DNA of 18,606 nucleotides from assembly GCA_049325415.1 (NCBI GenBank), contig JBMOLL010000025.1, forward strand, positions 1-18,606, read 5' to 3'. The DNA comes from JBMOLL01 sp049325415. GTDB lineage: Bacteria > Bacteroidota > Bacteroidia > Bacteroidales > GCA-2748055. Every line of letters starts with the position of its first letter. Within the stretch, counting starts at the first letter, position 1. The notes beneath the pieces are model-generated. The model was given only the letters and a program-made list of their open reading frames with translations, was not told the DNA's origin and searched no databases. Made by a program: the position numbers and the translations under genes. Of this stretch, positions 8,101-13,660 are shown one piece after another.

Positions 8101-9776
8101 TAACCCTTTTTGTCCTGGAAGATCGACAATACATCTTCCTGGGGCAAACCATCGTCGGCTCCGTAATTCACATAGGGGAGCTGGCCGGTCTGGAAGCTCT
8201 CATAATAGCTGTTTATGAAGGCTTCCGGAGTCTGGAGCGTGTTTCCTTTAAGCGCCTTCATCAGAAGGCGGATAAGTCCGTTCTCCGAGGACTGGCGGAT
8301 GAATTTCTCCACCTCCTTTTTCAGCTCGGGCTGATCCTTCCTTACGGCCCAGCAGACATCTGCCACGCCCAGTTCAAGCTTTACCTCAAGTTCCGGGTAA
8401 TTGGACAGCTCGGCAAAAGCATTGTACAGGATGGTGTAATCTGCTTTGCCCGATTCCACATCGGGCAGAAAATTGTTTATCGACTCGTAATAGAAGTTTT
8501 TAATGTTGTTTTTCTGCAGGAGGTCCTCATACACGGTTTGTTTTCCGGTGACGCCCTTCAGCCCGGAAAGGGAAGCAATGCTGCTGATCCGGGTTCCTTT
8601 TTTTGCAATAACCGAATAGGAGGAGGGATACACCGGGATCAGGTCGACCTTCTGCTGCCGCCAGGGAATGGGGGCAATCACCTCGCAGGCCACGTCAAAA
8701 TAGTTAAACCATTCGGGTGTATATGCCGAATCCTTTACCACCTCCCCGTTTTCATTTTCCCAGTATTTCTCAAAATAGGGTGTGATGACAAATTCAAGGG
8801 AAACGCCCAGGTAATCGGCAAATTCCTCGGCCAGGGCATGCATGAATTGCTTCTGCCCACCATCTTTGTATATGAAATTACGGTCACGCAAGGCTACTAC
8901 GAGCTTTTTTGAACGGAGGATCTCATCCAGGTCACGGTGTACCTGCTCGTGCCGTATGTTTTTGTTGATGGTCTCCACAAATGTGGAATAACGGATCTCG
9001 AAATTGGAGTAAAAGATCTCATCCAGCACGCCGTTGCTGGCTATGGTTTCAAAGAAATTCTCCACCTCCTGTTTCAGGGGATTGTTTTTTTCCACGGCCC
9101 AGGCCGAACGCGATACCTCGCTGATCGGGTAGCCGATCTTGTAACGATGGTCGTTCCTGACGTTAAAATTCAAGGCTTCATCGGCATCCAGAACAATTCC
9201 GTAAACTTTCCCTTCGGTGAGGAGACGCTGGGTTTCTGCACTCGACTCCGTCCTCCGCAGATCAATTCCCCCGCCAAGCTCCTTATTGATCTGAACCATG
9301 TGATCCTCAAAGGTGGTGGAATGCTGAAAGGCTATCGTTTTCCCGATCAGATCGGTATAGGACTGAGGTTGTTCTGCTTTTTTATCGATCATGAGCAATT
9401 CGGCAGAATACAGCGTCTCGGCAAAACTGAACAGCCTCTTCCTCCATTCGAGGATAGTGAAGGTGGAACAGATGATGTCCGCCTTTTTTAGCGCATCAGG
9501 GGTGTAGCTCCACTCCGGGTTGGTCTCCAGATCATCCGGGATCACCCCGTTATTCATGAACACCTCGTCCCAGTCAATGACCACTTCAATCAATTCAACA
9601 TTGAGGTATTTGGCAAATTCAAGTGCCAGCTGGTAATTTATGTTTTTCAGATCATCGCTGGTAAAGGCCACATAGATCTTGCCGCTCCTTTTAATTTCGT
9701 CGAGGCTTCTGGCCTTGAGCGATCCGGGGAGCAGGAACAGGTACAGGATGAAGAGAAAAGAATAGAAATATTTCAT
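5133..9776 (-). CDS. Hybrid sensor: tandem SBP domains, double beta-propeller, Y_Y_Y, TM, SpoIIE/PP2C phosphatase
   Basis: A 1547-residue predicted membrane receptor. Signal peptide about 1-22. Two family-3 solute-binding domains follow, at about 24-265 and 282-515; the first keeps the family motif (EWRKRLFSFAETLY). Fourteen propeller repeats follow (e.g. LWFGTNSGV near 560, IWIGFSGGL near 811, LWVGTYHGL near 1097), enough for two seven-bladed propellers. A Y_Y_Y domain spans about 1150-1222, a transmembrane helix about 1227-1248, and a coiled coil 1250-1303. The end is a SpoIIE-type PP2C phosphatase with SGDFFW (1339-1344), ADCTGHGIPGAFMS, KDGMDIAL, LFSDG (1482-1486) and QIDDIVII, so its acidic metal ligands appear intact. 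No histidine-kinase, receiver or AraC domain is present. Inference: periplasmic ligand binding controls a cytoplasmic Ser/Thr phosphatase. The gene stands alone; no STAS or anti-sigma partner is adjacent. Confidence 0.92.
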   Translation of the reverse strand: MKYFYSFLFILYLFLLPGSLKARSLDEIKRSGKIYVAFTSDDLKNINYQLALEFAKYLNVELIEVVIDWDEVFMNNGVIPDDLETNPEWSYTPDALKKADIICSTFTILEWRKRLFSFAETLYSAELLMIDKKAEQPQSYTDLIGKTIAFQHSTTFEDHMVQINKELGGGIDLRRTESSAETQRLLTEGKVYGIVLDADEALNFNVRNDHRYKIGYPISEVSRSAWAVEKNNPLKQEVENFFETIASNGVLDEIFYSNFEIRYSTFVETINKNIRHEQVHRDLDEILRSKKLVVALRDRNFIYKDGGQKQFMHALAEEFADYLGVSLEFVITPYFEKYWENENGEVVKDSAYTPEWFNYFDVACEVIAPIPWRQQKVDLIPVYPSSYSVIAKKGTRISSIASLSGLKGVTGKQTVYEDLLQKNNIKNFYYESINNFLPDVESGKADYTILYNAFAELSNYPELEVKLELGVADVCWAVRKDQPELKKEVEKFIRQSSENGLIRLLMKALKGNTLQTPEAFINSYYESFQTGQLPYVNYGADDGLPQEDVLSIFQDKKGYLWFGTNSGVVRYNGREMKVFNEKNGLKDNSVRDVRQDSSGLIYFATASGLAVFEHDSVTRTEFLGVSFKKIFIDRQNNKWLIGDDGVYCLTAENKLRSLNSEFTELPTMVYNITQDPKSRKLCFATAKGVFEFDPDGEVLIRLSDKDCFSLYIDVNDSIWMATKSGLYISDLEELRKKGSDMPLSSLNQRLHFPVNIITDITTNRFGSVWLISDSRILQITSTDQEPIVYEQEIGIKNNKILSFLIDQEDNIWIGFSGGLQRLTSRKGLRNFYPNTINSYIYSVFQDQQERIWITSNNGIFYFKEDLKSLTPLFGSKNKQFIGRMLPNGNILVANTEGLYEINNENLKILRQSIFNQLTLSLENLYVSTKGEIFLLTGINGIIYYCKDFFSQPIALKNRYTSNIFQLIEYEGQILGGNSSGIVRFNGGGFELLSPVSCNVWSLYAGEEDLFIGTDCGLGIVRNGRFDQMEIHPLDRSIVIKAIQPAKNRNYLWLGTNKGFSYYNLNTDKTEFTIDTKDGLSGDEITAGGLFLDHNDLLWVGTYHGLSNFNIRAKSTMNYSPVCYIERILLNGEPIRIETGRSFRHNENNFVFEITALSFSDEESVEYEFYLRGSGNNYSSYHRGKEFKAYYTNLPAGKYQFIYKAKGKNNIWGYAEQFEFTIRKAWYNTWVFRGTVILVLFLLIYSTYSIRMRAVQAQKRRLEQLVKERTHELEEANAEIEAQRDLATEQRDQIAVQQKEIMDSIHYAERIQRSLLPSDSLLKDILPEHFILFKPRDIVSGDFFWVAEKDGYIYAAAADCTGHGIPGAFMSMLGLAYLNEIISKAGAIAPDAVLNHLRQDIIRALNQQGKEGEAKDGMDIALVRFDREGKTLGFAGGNNPLYMIRKGVLTEIKGDKMPVAIHEKMPPFTLNELSLEKDDIIYLFSDGYADQFGGPKGKKFMYRRFKDLLEGSNHMDMISQGKMLNQTIESWKGNVEQIDDIVIIGIRF

Positions 9777-9821
9777 AATTTCCCGCCAAATGAAAACTAA
9801 AAGTAGGGAAATCTGTGCTTA

Positions 9822-9838
9822 TTGCATAGGAAATGCAA
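9822..9838. repeat. Inverted repeat upstream of the large sensor gene
   Basis: TTGCAT (9822-9827) and ATGCAA (9833-9838) form a perfect 6-bp dyad with a 5-base centre, 46 bases upstream of the sensor's ATG. It is in a position where a regulator could act. Only imperfect -7 boxes (TACTTTTA, TTCATTTG) are seen between it and the start. A chance occurrence cannot be excluded. Confidence 0.35.
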
Positions 9839-9880
9839 CATTTTAAAAACAGCCTTGTAAGGGAGAGAGCCGCTCCGGCG

Positions 9881-10261
9881 CTATTTTTCGAAAAAATCCT
9901 TCAATCCGCCGAAATAATAATTATCCCAGCCGTATTTCATGTCCTCAAAGGCATCGTCGGGGATATTGGTATGGGTTAGTTCAATTCGCGTAAAGTGTTT
10001 TTCCTGGCTGAGTTCTAGGATGACCATGGATTTTTCTTCCTGTTCGCCGAAATACCACTCCTGTTCGATCCTGCGGTCGGGTTCAAAACTGATGTTCAGC
10101 CCCTCAATGTCTCCGTCGAACAAAGAAAACTCTTCACCGGCGACCGTGCTCATACGAGCCGGCGCCCCGGTCCACAACTCGATACTGAAAGAATTGGTCA
10201 TGGCAGCATAAAGGTCCTCCGGGGCTCCCTTAATCCGGTAGAATTTATGGATCGATTTCAT
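9881..10261 (-). CDS. SRPBCC/AHSA1-family protein
   Basis: A 126-residue protein with the START-like layout of AHSA1/SRPBCC domains: an N-terminal strand (HKFYRIKGAPEDLYAAMT), a central strand series (GEEFSLFDGDIEGLNISFEP, RIEQEWYF, VILELSQ, FTRIELTHTNIP) and a long C-terminal helix ending in WDNYYFGGLKDFFEK. Such domains bind hydrophobic ligands or act as stress-related cochaperones; no ligand can be read here. ATG at 10261 is chosen over a GTG two codons upstream (10267). It lies 31 bp downstream of a DUF2721-like gene on the same strand, so the two may form an operon. The family call is good; the role is unknown. Confidence 0.82.
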   Translation of the reverse strand: MKSIHKFYRIKGAPEDLYAAMTNSFSIELWTGAPARMSTVAGEEFSLFDGDIEGLNISFEPDRRIEQEWYFGEQEEKSMVILELSQEKHFTRIELTHTNIPDDAFEDMKYGWDNYYFGGLKDFFEK

Positions 10262-10292
10262 GGGCACAATGTTTTAAAAGCCTGCAGGCTCA

Positions 10293-10763
10293 TTATTCTA
10301 TTCCCTGGTATATCTCACTGATCTCTATCTTGACGATCCGGTAACCTTTCCAGACCTCGATAGCGGCAAAAATGATCCCCAGGAAGACCGAAGCCATACC
10401 GGCATAAAAAAATCCGGTAATGATCCAGTCCAGGGCGGTCACCGATGCCGAGGTTTTTACACCGATCAGCACCGAACTGACAATAAAAAGAGCCACCGCT
10501 ACCGAGTAACTGAAAACGGCATTTCTGACGAGGGCGATCCGGTGAATCAGATGGCTGATCTGCAGCTCGATATTGCTCAGACGGTTGCTTTCGGGGTCGT
10601 TGACACCGTGATGACCGTAGATCTTTCGCTTCTCTTCATTCAGCAGCCGGATCCGGTTAACTACCAGGGAATACTTATTGTTCATCCCCAGCAGCAGCAG
10701 TCCGCACGCCGAGATCATCAGCCCCGGTGCGAGCATTGCCTGGATTAATGTGACTATGGCCAT
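10293..10763 (-). CDS. DUF2721-like integral membrane protein
   Basis: A 156-residue protein with hydrophobic segments at about 5-27, 82-102 and 112-135. Between the first two is a charged cytoplasmic-looking region containing VVNRIRLLNEEKR, as in DUF2721 proteins (LAPGLMISACGLLLLGMNNK near the start). Its molecular function is not known. The frame stays open for 31 more codons upstream, but that part is not family-like. The ATG at 10763 follows a purine-rich AGAAGAGG (10775-10768), one of the few Shine-Dalgarno-like sites in this window, which fixes the start. It is followed on the same strand by the SRPBCC gene. Confidence 0.8.
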   Translation of the reverse strand: MAIVTLIQAMLAPGLMISACGLLLLGMNNKYSLVVNRIRLLNEEKRKIYGHHGVNDPESNRLSNIELQISHLIHRIALVRNAVFSYSVAVALFIVSSVLIGVKTSASVTALDWIITGFFYAGMASVFLGIIFAAIEVWKGYRIVKIEISEIYQGIE

Positions 10764-10879
10764 AATACCTCTTCTTTTACCTTTATGCAAATTTCTATAT
10801 TTCCACCGGATAAAAAAAACCTGAAGCGAAGAAATAGGCCAGCCGCTAAACCCCACCTGACGCCCCAGGGGATCATCAT

Positions 10880-10932
10880 AAAAAAAAAGAACCCCCTGAC
10901 CGGGATTTGTAACTGAATCCCATCAGGGGGTT
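10880..10932 (-). terminator. Strong Rho-independent terminator of the blaI-M56 unit
   Basis: Outer arms AACCCCCTGA (10890-10899) and TCAGGGGGTT (10923-10932) pair perfectly over 10 bp. An inner stem GGGATT/AATCCC (10902-10907 with 10916-10921) extends it. On the minus strand the hairpin is followed by a run of eight or more T after one C. It begins 21 bases after the stop of the M56 peptidase gene. Confidence 0.92.
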
Positions 10933-10953
10933 GCTTGTCCTTACGGCCAGGTG

Positions 10954-12243
10954 TTACTGGAGAACGAAGGTGATCGGGAAGGTGAAGAGTACACTTACCG
11001 GTTTCCCGCCATTTTTTGCCGGGGTCCACTTTCCTGATGATAAAAGAACAACACGTTCTGCCTCATCTTTCAGTAACTGAATGAGTTCTTCATCCTGGTT
11101 CTCATTATTCAGCGCTTTATAGGCAGCGACCACCACTTCGTCGATGCTGACATTCTGAGCTTTGGCGATCTCTTCAGGTGTGGCAATGCGGACCTGGCCT
11201 TCTGCATCAACAATGAACTGCACAAAGACTTTACCCTGTACCCCGTTTTCCAGGGCCTTTGTGGGATATATCAGTTTTTCGGCAATGAACTTCCTGAAGG
11301 CCAGATCGTCCTCACCATTGAAGGCTGGCATTTCTTCAGCCTGGGTGTAAAGAACTTCATCGCTTGCGGATTTAAGCGCGCTGTCCTGATCACTTTTTTC
11401 AACGCAGGAAAGAAGAAACAACGCGAAGATCGATACAGGCAGAAGGAAAGCTATTTTCCACCTGCCTTTTTTACAATGACTTTGATTTAACATTTTAATT
11501 CTTTTTTTGATTTGACTACTGAATTGATTATTGAGGGACGCGCATCCTATATATTGATTTAATATTGAAAGCTGGTAATGAAAAACGTCGGTGCCTTCTC
11601 CCACCACAGCCGAATCGGCCAGGTATTCATGATCCTCGATCAGCGATTTACGCAGCAGCCAGAGCAGGGGGTTAAACCAGTTGAAAAGTAACAGGATTTC
11701 GATGATCATTCGGTCGGCAGAATGGTATTGCCTTACATGCACCGATTCATGCCGGAGGATATGACTTAATTCCTCCCCGTTACAGCGGGCGGGATCCAGA
11801 AAGATCCAGCCGAAGAATGAACTGCCATGCAGTTCCTGGCTGACAAGTACCGTCCGGCCGTCAATGCTTATCCTCTCCGAACGCAGAGCCGCCCGGAATA
11901 CACGGAGAAGCTGAAGACTCAGCCGCATACTCAGCGTCAGACTGACAAGAACATAAAAGGCCAGTAGGATGTCAGTGACAGAATAGACGAACGGACCTGT
12001 TTGTACCGCATCGGCAATGATCTGAATTCCTTCAAGGTCATAACTGATCAGAAAGGGAGAGCTCTCCCGGAGTGTCAGGAACGAAGGAATGAAAGGAAGG
12101 AGGAGAGATAAACCCAGGGACACCAGGAGGAACAGGCGCCGGTTCCCGAATGCTTTGTCGTTCCGGTAACTGATCAGGTAGGCCAGGTAAAACACCGAAA
12201 TAACCAGGTTGAACCCGATGATTTTAATGATCAGCTCATTCAT
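10954..12243 (-). CDS. M56 (BlaR1-type) membrane metallopeptidase with C-terminal TonB domain
   Basis: A 429-residue BlaR1/MecR1-type protein. Transmembrane helices lie at about 4-25, 36-56, 86-110 and 262-280. The cytoplasmic zinc-protease motif HESVH is at 165-169 and the downstream helix HEYLAD at 205-210 supplies the family's acidic ligand. Residues after 300 form a periplasmic TonB C-terminal-like domain (KLIYPTKALENGVQGKVFVQ to KPVSVLFTFPITFVLQ) in place of the penicillin-binding sensor of true BlaR1. The gene overlaps blaI by 8 bp, so the pair is translationally coupled. By family logic the peptidase inactivates the BlaI-type repressor upon a signal; the signal is unknown and no beta-lactamase gene is nearby. 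The middle of the TonB part looks longer than usual. Confidence 0.9.
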   Translation of the reverse strand: MNELIIKIIGFNLVISVFYLAYLISYRNDKAFGNRRLFLLVSLGLSLLLPFIPSFLTLRESSPFLISYDLEGIQIIADAVQTGPFVYSVTDILLAFYVLVSLTLSMRLSLQLLRVFRAALRSERISIDGRTVLVSQELHGSSFFGWIFLDPARCNGEELSHILRHESVHVRQYHSADRMIIEILLLFNWFNPLLWLLRKSLIEDHEYLADSAVVGEGTDVFHYQLSILNQYIGCASLNNQFSSQIKKRIKMLNQSHCKKGRWKIAFLLPVSIFALFLLSCVEKSDQDSALKSASDEVLYTQAEEMPAFNGEDDLAFRKFIAEKLIYPTKALENGVQGKVFVQFIVDAEGQVRIATPEEIAKAQNVSIDEVVVAAYKALNNENQDEELIQLLKDEAERVVLLSSGKWTPAKNGGKPVSVLFTFPITFVLQ

Positions 12244-12625
12244 GATTTTGCGAATTTTTTTTAACCTCTTCCATCAGTCGAATGATCTCATCTGCCTCCC
12301 GGATATCCATCTTCCGGCTCGCTGCAAAATGGGAGACAACCTGTTTCATGGAGTTGTTGAAATAGTTTTCAAGCAGGCTGTTGAACTGATCCTTGCGGTA
12401 ATCCTCCCTGCGGATCAGGGGATAATAACGGTGCGATTTTCCAAAAGACTCATGGGAAACCACCCCTTTTTTCTCCAGGATGCGGATGATGGTTGACACC
12501 GTGTTATAAGCCGGCCGGGGCTCGGGGAACCTTTCCAGCAGATCGTTGACAAATCCCCTTTCAAGGTCCCAGAGGATTTGCATGACCTGTTCTTCCGCCC
12601 GTGTAAGTTCGATGATCGCTTTCAC
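12236..12625 (-). CDS. blaI: BlaI/MecI/CopY-family transcriptional repressor
   Basis: A 129-residue winged-helix repressor. LTRAEEQVMQILWDLERGFV at the N-terminus and the recognition region AYNTVSTIIRILEKKGVV (39-56) are the family signature. Residues 75-125 form the helical dimerisation domain, where partner M56 peptidases cut such repressors. The start is GTG at 12625. The gene overlaps the following M56 gene by 8 bp. Its promoter holds two dyads of the form ACTAA-N4-TTAGT, one between the -33 and -7 boxes, which strongly suggests autorepression. The symbol denotes the family; a link to beta-lactam resistance is not shown. Regulated targets outside this operon are unknown. Confidence 0.9.
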   Translation of the reverse strand: MKAIIELTRAEEQVMQILWDLERGFVNDLLERFPEPRPAYNTVSTIIRILEKKGVVSHESFGKSHRYYPLIRREDYRKDQFNSLLENYFNNSMKQVVSHFAASRKMDIREADEIIRLMEEVKKNSQNHE

Positions 12626-12641
12626 GTTTCTTCTTTTTTGA

Positions 12642-12672
12642 CAAAGTTAAAACTAAATAATTAGTTTAACAA
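12642..12672 (-). promoter_or_regulatory. blaI: Promoter of the blaI-M56 operon
   Basis: On the minus strand 12649-12642 reads TAACTTTG, a perfect Bacteroidota -7 element. A TTG at 12672-12670 lies 20 bp upstream, the expected -33 position. The -7 box ends 16 bp before the GTG start, so the leader is short. Confidence 0.75.
12652..12665. promoter_or_regulatory. BlaI-type operator dyad 1 (promoter-internal)
   Basis: ACTAA-ATAA-TTAGT: perfect 5-bp arms around 4 bases. It sits between the -33 and -7 boxes of the blaI promoter, where a bound dimer would block RNA polymerase. The second copy with the same pattern is centred 20 bp away. Confidence 0.65.
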
Positions 12673-12685
12673 CTAAAATGTTAGT
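12672..12685. promoter_or_regulatory. BlaI-type operator dyad 2 (overlaps the -33 edge)
   Basis: ACTAA-AATG-TTAGT: the same arms and same 4-base gap as dyad 1, centred 20 bp upstream, about two helical turns, so two dimers could bind one face of the DNA. One base overlaps the -33 TTG. Confidence 0.65.
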
Positions 12686-12741
12686 TATTTTAAAACGCGA
12701 TCCGGGAATTTTTAGTGCGCAGGGGAGCGAATCTTTTTAAA

Positions 12742-12795
12742 CCCAATTTATGCAATAGGAGGCTATAAATAGCCGAACTACTTGCATTAATTGGG
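12742..12795. repeat. Hairpin: 14-bp arms with nested inner stem
   Basis: CCCAATTTATGCAA (12742-12755) pairs with TTGCATTAATTGGG (12782-12795) with one mismatch. Inside, GGCTA (12761-12765) pairs with TAGCC (12770-12774) around TAAA. The sequence could fold as one long nested stem in RNA or single-stranded DNA. Confidence 0.75.
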
Positions 12796-12802
12796 ATAAC
12801 CC

Positions 12803-12865
12803 CGACTTATGAAAACCACCAGAAAGGTGAACGTAGTAAAACCTTTCTGGATGATTTTCTTAGTC
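12803..12865. repeat. 10-bp perfect palindrome within a longer imperfect one
   Basis: CCAGAAAGGT (12819-12828) and ACCTTTCTGG (12841-12850) are perfect inverted repeats around 12 bases. Pairing continues outward imperfectly to GACT/AGTC at about 12804 and 12865. It lies in the middle of the MITE-like element. There is no T-run, so a standard terminator is unlikely. Confidence 0.7.
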
Positions 12866-12970
12866 GTAAACATCTCATATTCGACAATTTTCTAATGCAA
12901 GGCAATAGAAAATGAAGAGACGAATAAACTCAAATGCATAAAATGGGTTAAACGACTGTATAACTGCACA

Positions 12971-13465
12971 TTATTTGGCTCTTTCAAAAATCAGATAGGT
13001 CTGGTCAAAAGGGTTCTCCTTGTCCTTTTCCCGATTAATTTTAGAAACGAGCTGCCACTTCCCCTCTTCCAGGGGGGGATAATATACATCACCGGCAAGC
13101 ACCGTATGAATAATGGTAAGATATATCCGATCGGTCTCCGGCAATGTCAGCGCATAGATCTCTCCTCCCCCTATAATAAATAGCTCCTCTTCTCCCAGAT
13201 CCTCAGCCATACGGATCCCTTCTGCAGGGGAGGAGACCCGAAGGGCATCGGCCGGGGAAAAGCCTGGATCGCGGGATATCACCATATTCAATCTCCCGGG
13301 AAGTGCCCGGCCATTGGCCTGGTAATTTTTCCTTCCCGTCAGCACGACATGTCCAAGCGTTACCCGGTGAAAATAGGAGGCATCGGCCGGGACCTTCCAG
13401 GGCATCCTGTTATTCCGGCCGATGACATGGTTTTCCGAAACCGCTACAATCTGAGAAATGATCAT
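12971..13465 (-). CDS. folA: Dihydrofolate reductase
   Basis: A 164-residue enzyme that reduces dihydrofolate to tetrahydrofolate with NADPH in the cytoplasm. Family features run one residue ahead of E. coli numbering: VIGRNNRMPWKVPADASYF with Trp23 and catalytic Asp28, GR at 44-45, LPGR ending in Arg58, and the NADPH loop FIIGGGEIYA (about 96-105). Two usually conserved positions differ: the stretch after GR reads KNYQANGR, so the E. coli Thr46 and Ile50 equivalents are Asn47 and Asn51. The gene stands alone, with no thyA neighbour. It is divergent from hydC across 195 bp and is followed by the MITE-like element. ATG at 13465 gives the standard N-terminus. No clear -7 box was found for it. 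Confidence 0.95.
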   Translation of the reverse strand: MIISQIVAVSENHVIGRNNRMPWKVPADASYFHRVTLGHVVLTGRKNYQANGRALPGRLNMVISRDPGFSPADALRVSSPAEGIRMAEDLGEEELFIIGGGEIYALTLPETDRIYLTIIHTVLAGDVYYPPLEEGKWQLVSKINREKDKENPFDQTYLIFERAK

Positions 13466-13541
13466 GATCGGAACAAGTTATTCATATTTTATTTAGATTT
13501 AATATTAATTCCCGGGCCTGCTTAAAAAAACCTTTTTTCTG

Positions 13542-13572
13542 TTAGTGAATTCACAATTAAAAAGTAATTTTG
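13542..13572 (+). promoter_or_regulatory. Promoter of the hydCBA operon
   Basis: TAATTTTG at 13565-13572 is a perfect TAnnTTTG -7 box. TTAG at 13542-13545, 19 bp upstream, is a partial match to the -33 TTTG. The predicted transcript starts near 13580 and leaves a leader of about 80 bases before hydC. Confidence 0.6.
13545..13554. promoter_or_regulatory. Palindrome in the hydC promoter spacer
   Basis: GTGAATTCAC is a perfect 10-bp palindrome between the -33 and -7 boxes, followed by AA so that one half reads TTCACAA. That heptamer equals a half-site of the Rex consensus TTGTGAA-N4-TTCACAA, but the full site is not present. A repressor operator is plausible, the regulator unproven. Confidence 0.35.
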
Positions 13573-13576
13573 AGCG

Positions 13577-13600
13577 GTGTTATTGTGAAGTAAATAACAC
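13577..13600. promoter_or_regulatory. Dyad at the predicted hydC transcription start
   Basis: GTGTTATT (13577-13584) and AATAACAC (13593-13600) are perfect 8-bp inverted repeats around 8 bases. The dyad begins 4 bp after the -7 box, covering the expected start of transcription, where a bound repressor would block initiation; a leader hairpin is the alternative. Confidence 0.45.
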
Positions 13601-13660
13601 TAATCAACCGACAAGCAATACTAACATAAACATTTTTAACACCCTAACAAATTAGCTGCT

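Larger units (their letters stand above)
12736..12952. mobile_element. MITE-like palindromic element with terminal inverted repeats, non-coding
   Basis: About 217 bp without any coding frame. The left end (12736-12756) contains CCCAATTTATGCAA. The right end (12932-12952) is its inverted counterpart ATGCATAAAATGGG, followed by TTAAA as against TTTAAA on the left; the two ends match with a few mismatches. A further inverted copy (TTGCATTAATTGGG, 12782-12795) lies inside and pairs with the left end. A second internal palindrome is at 12819-12850. No clear target-site duplication is seen, though short TAA runs flank both ends. This fits a miniature inverted-repeat element or a remnant of an insertion sequence. 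A structured RNA or terminator region downstream of folA is the alternative. I cannot name a parent transposon. Confidence 0.5.

Noticed and set aside
7935..8912. A 325-codon open frame on the plus strand opposite the large sensor gene
   Set aside because: Antisense to recognisable solute-binding domain sequence; no start context or family similarity.
10764..10856. N-terminal extension of the DUF2721-like protein
   Set aside because: The extra 31 residues are not family-like, and an SD-like AGAAGAGG precedes the internal ATG.
10754..11029. A 91-codon minus-strand frame across the terminator region
   Set aside because: It covers the strong terminator and overlaps the end of the M56 gene in another frame.
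10954..12625. Beta-lactam resistance operon
   Set aside because: The blaI-M56 pair is present, but the sensor has a TonB tail in place of a penicillin-binding domain and no beta-lactamase or PBP gene is adjacent.
12736..12952. Integron attC site
   Set aside because: The palindromes lack the GTTRRRY/RYYYAAC core pair and no integrase or cassette is present.
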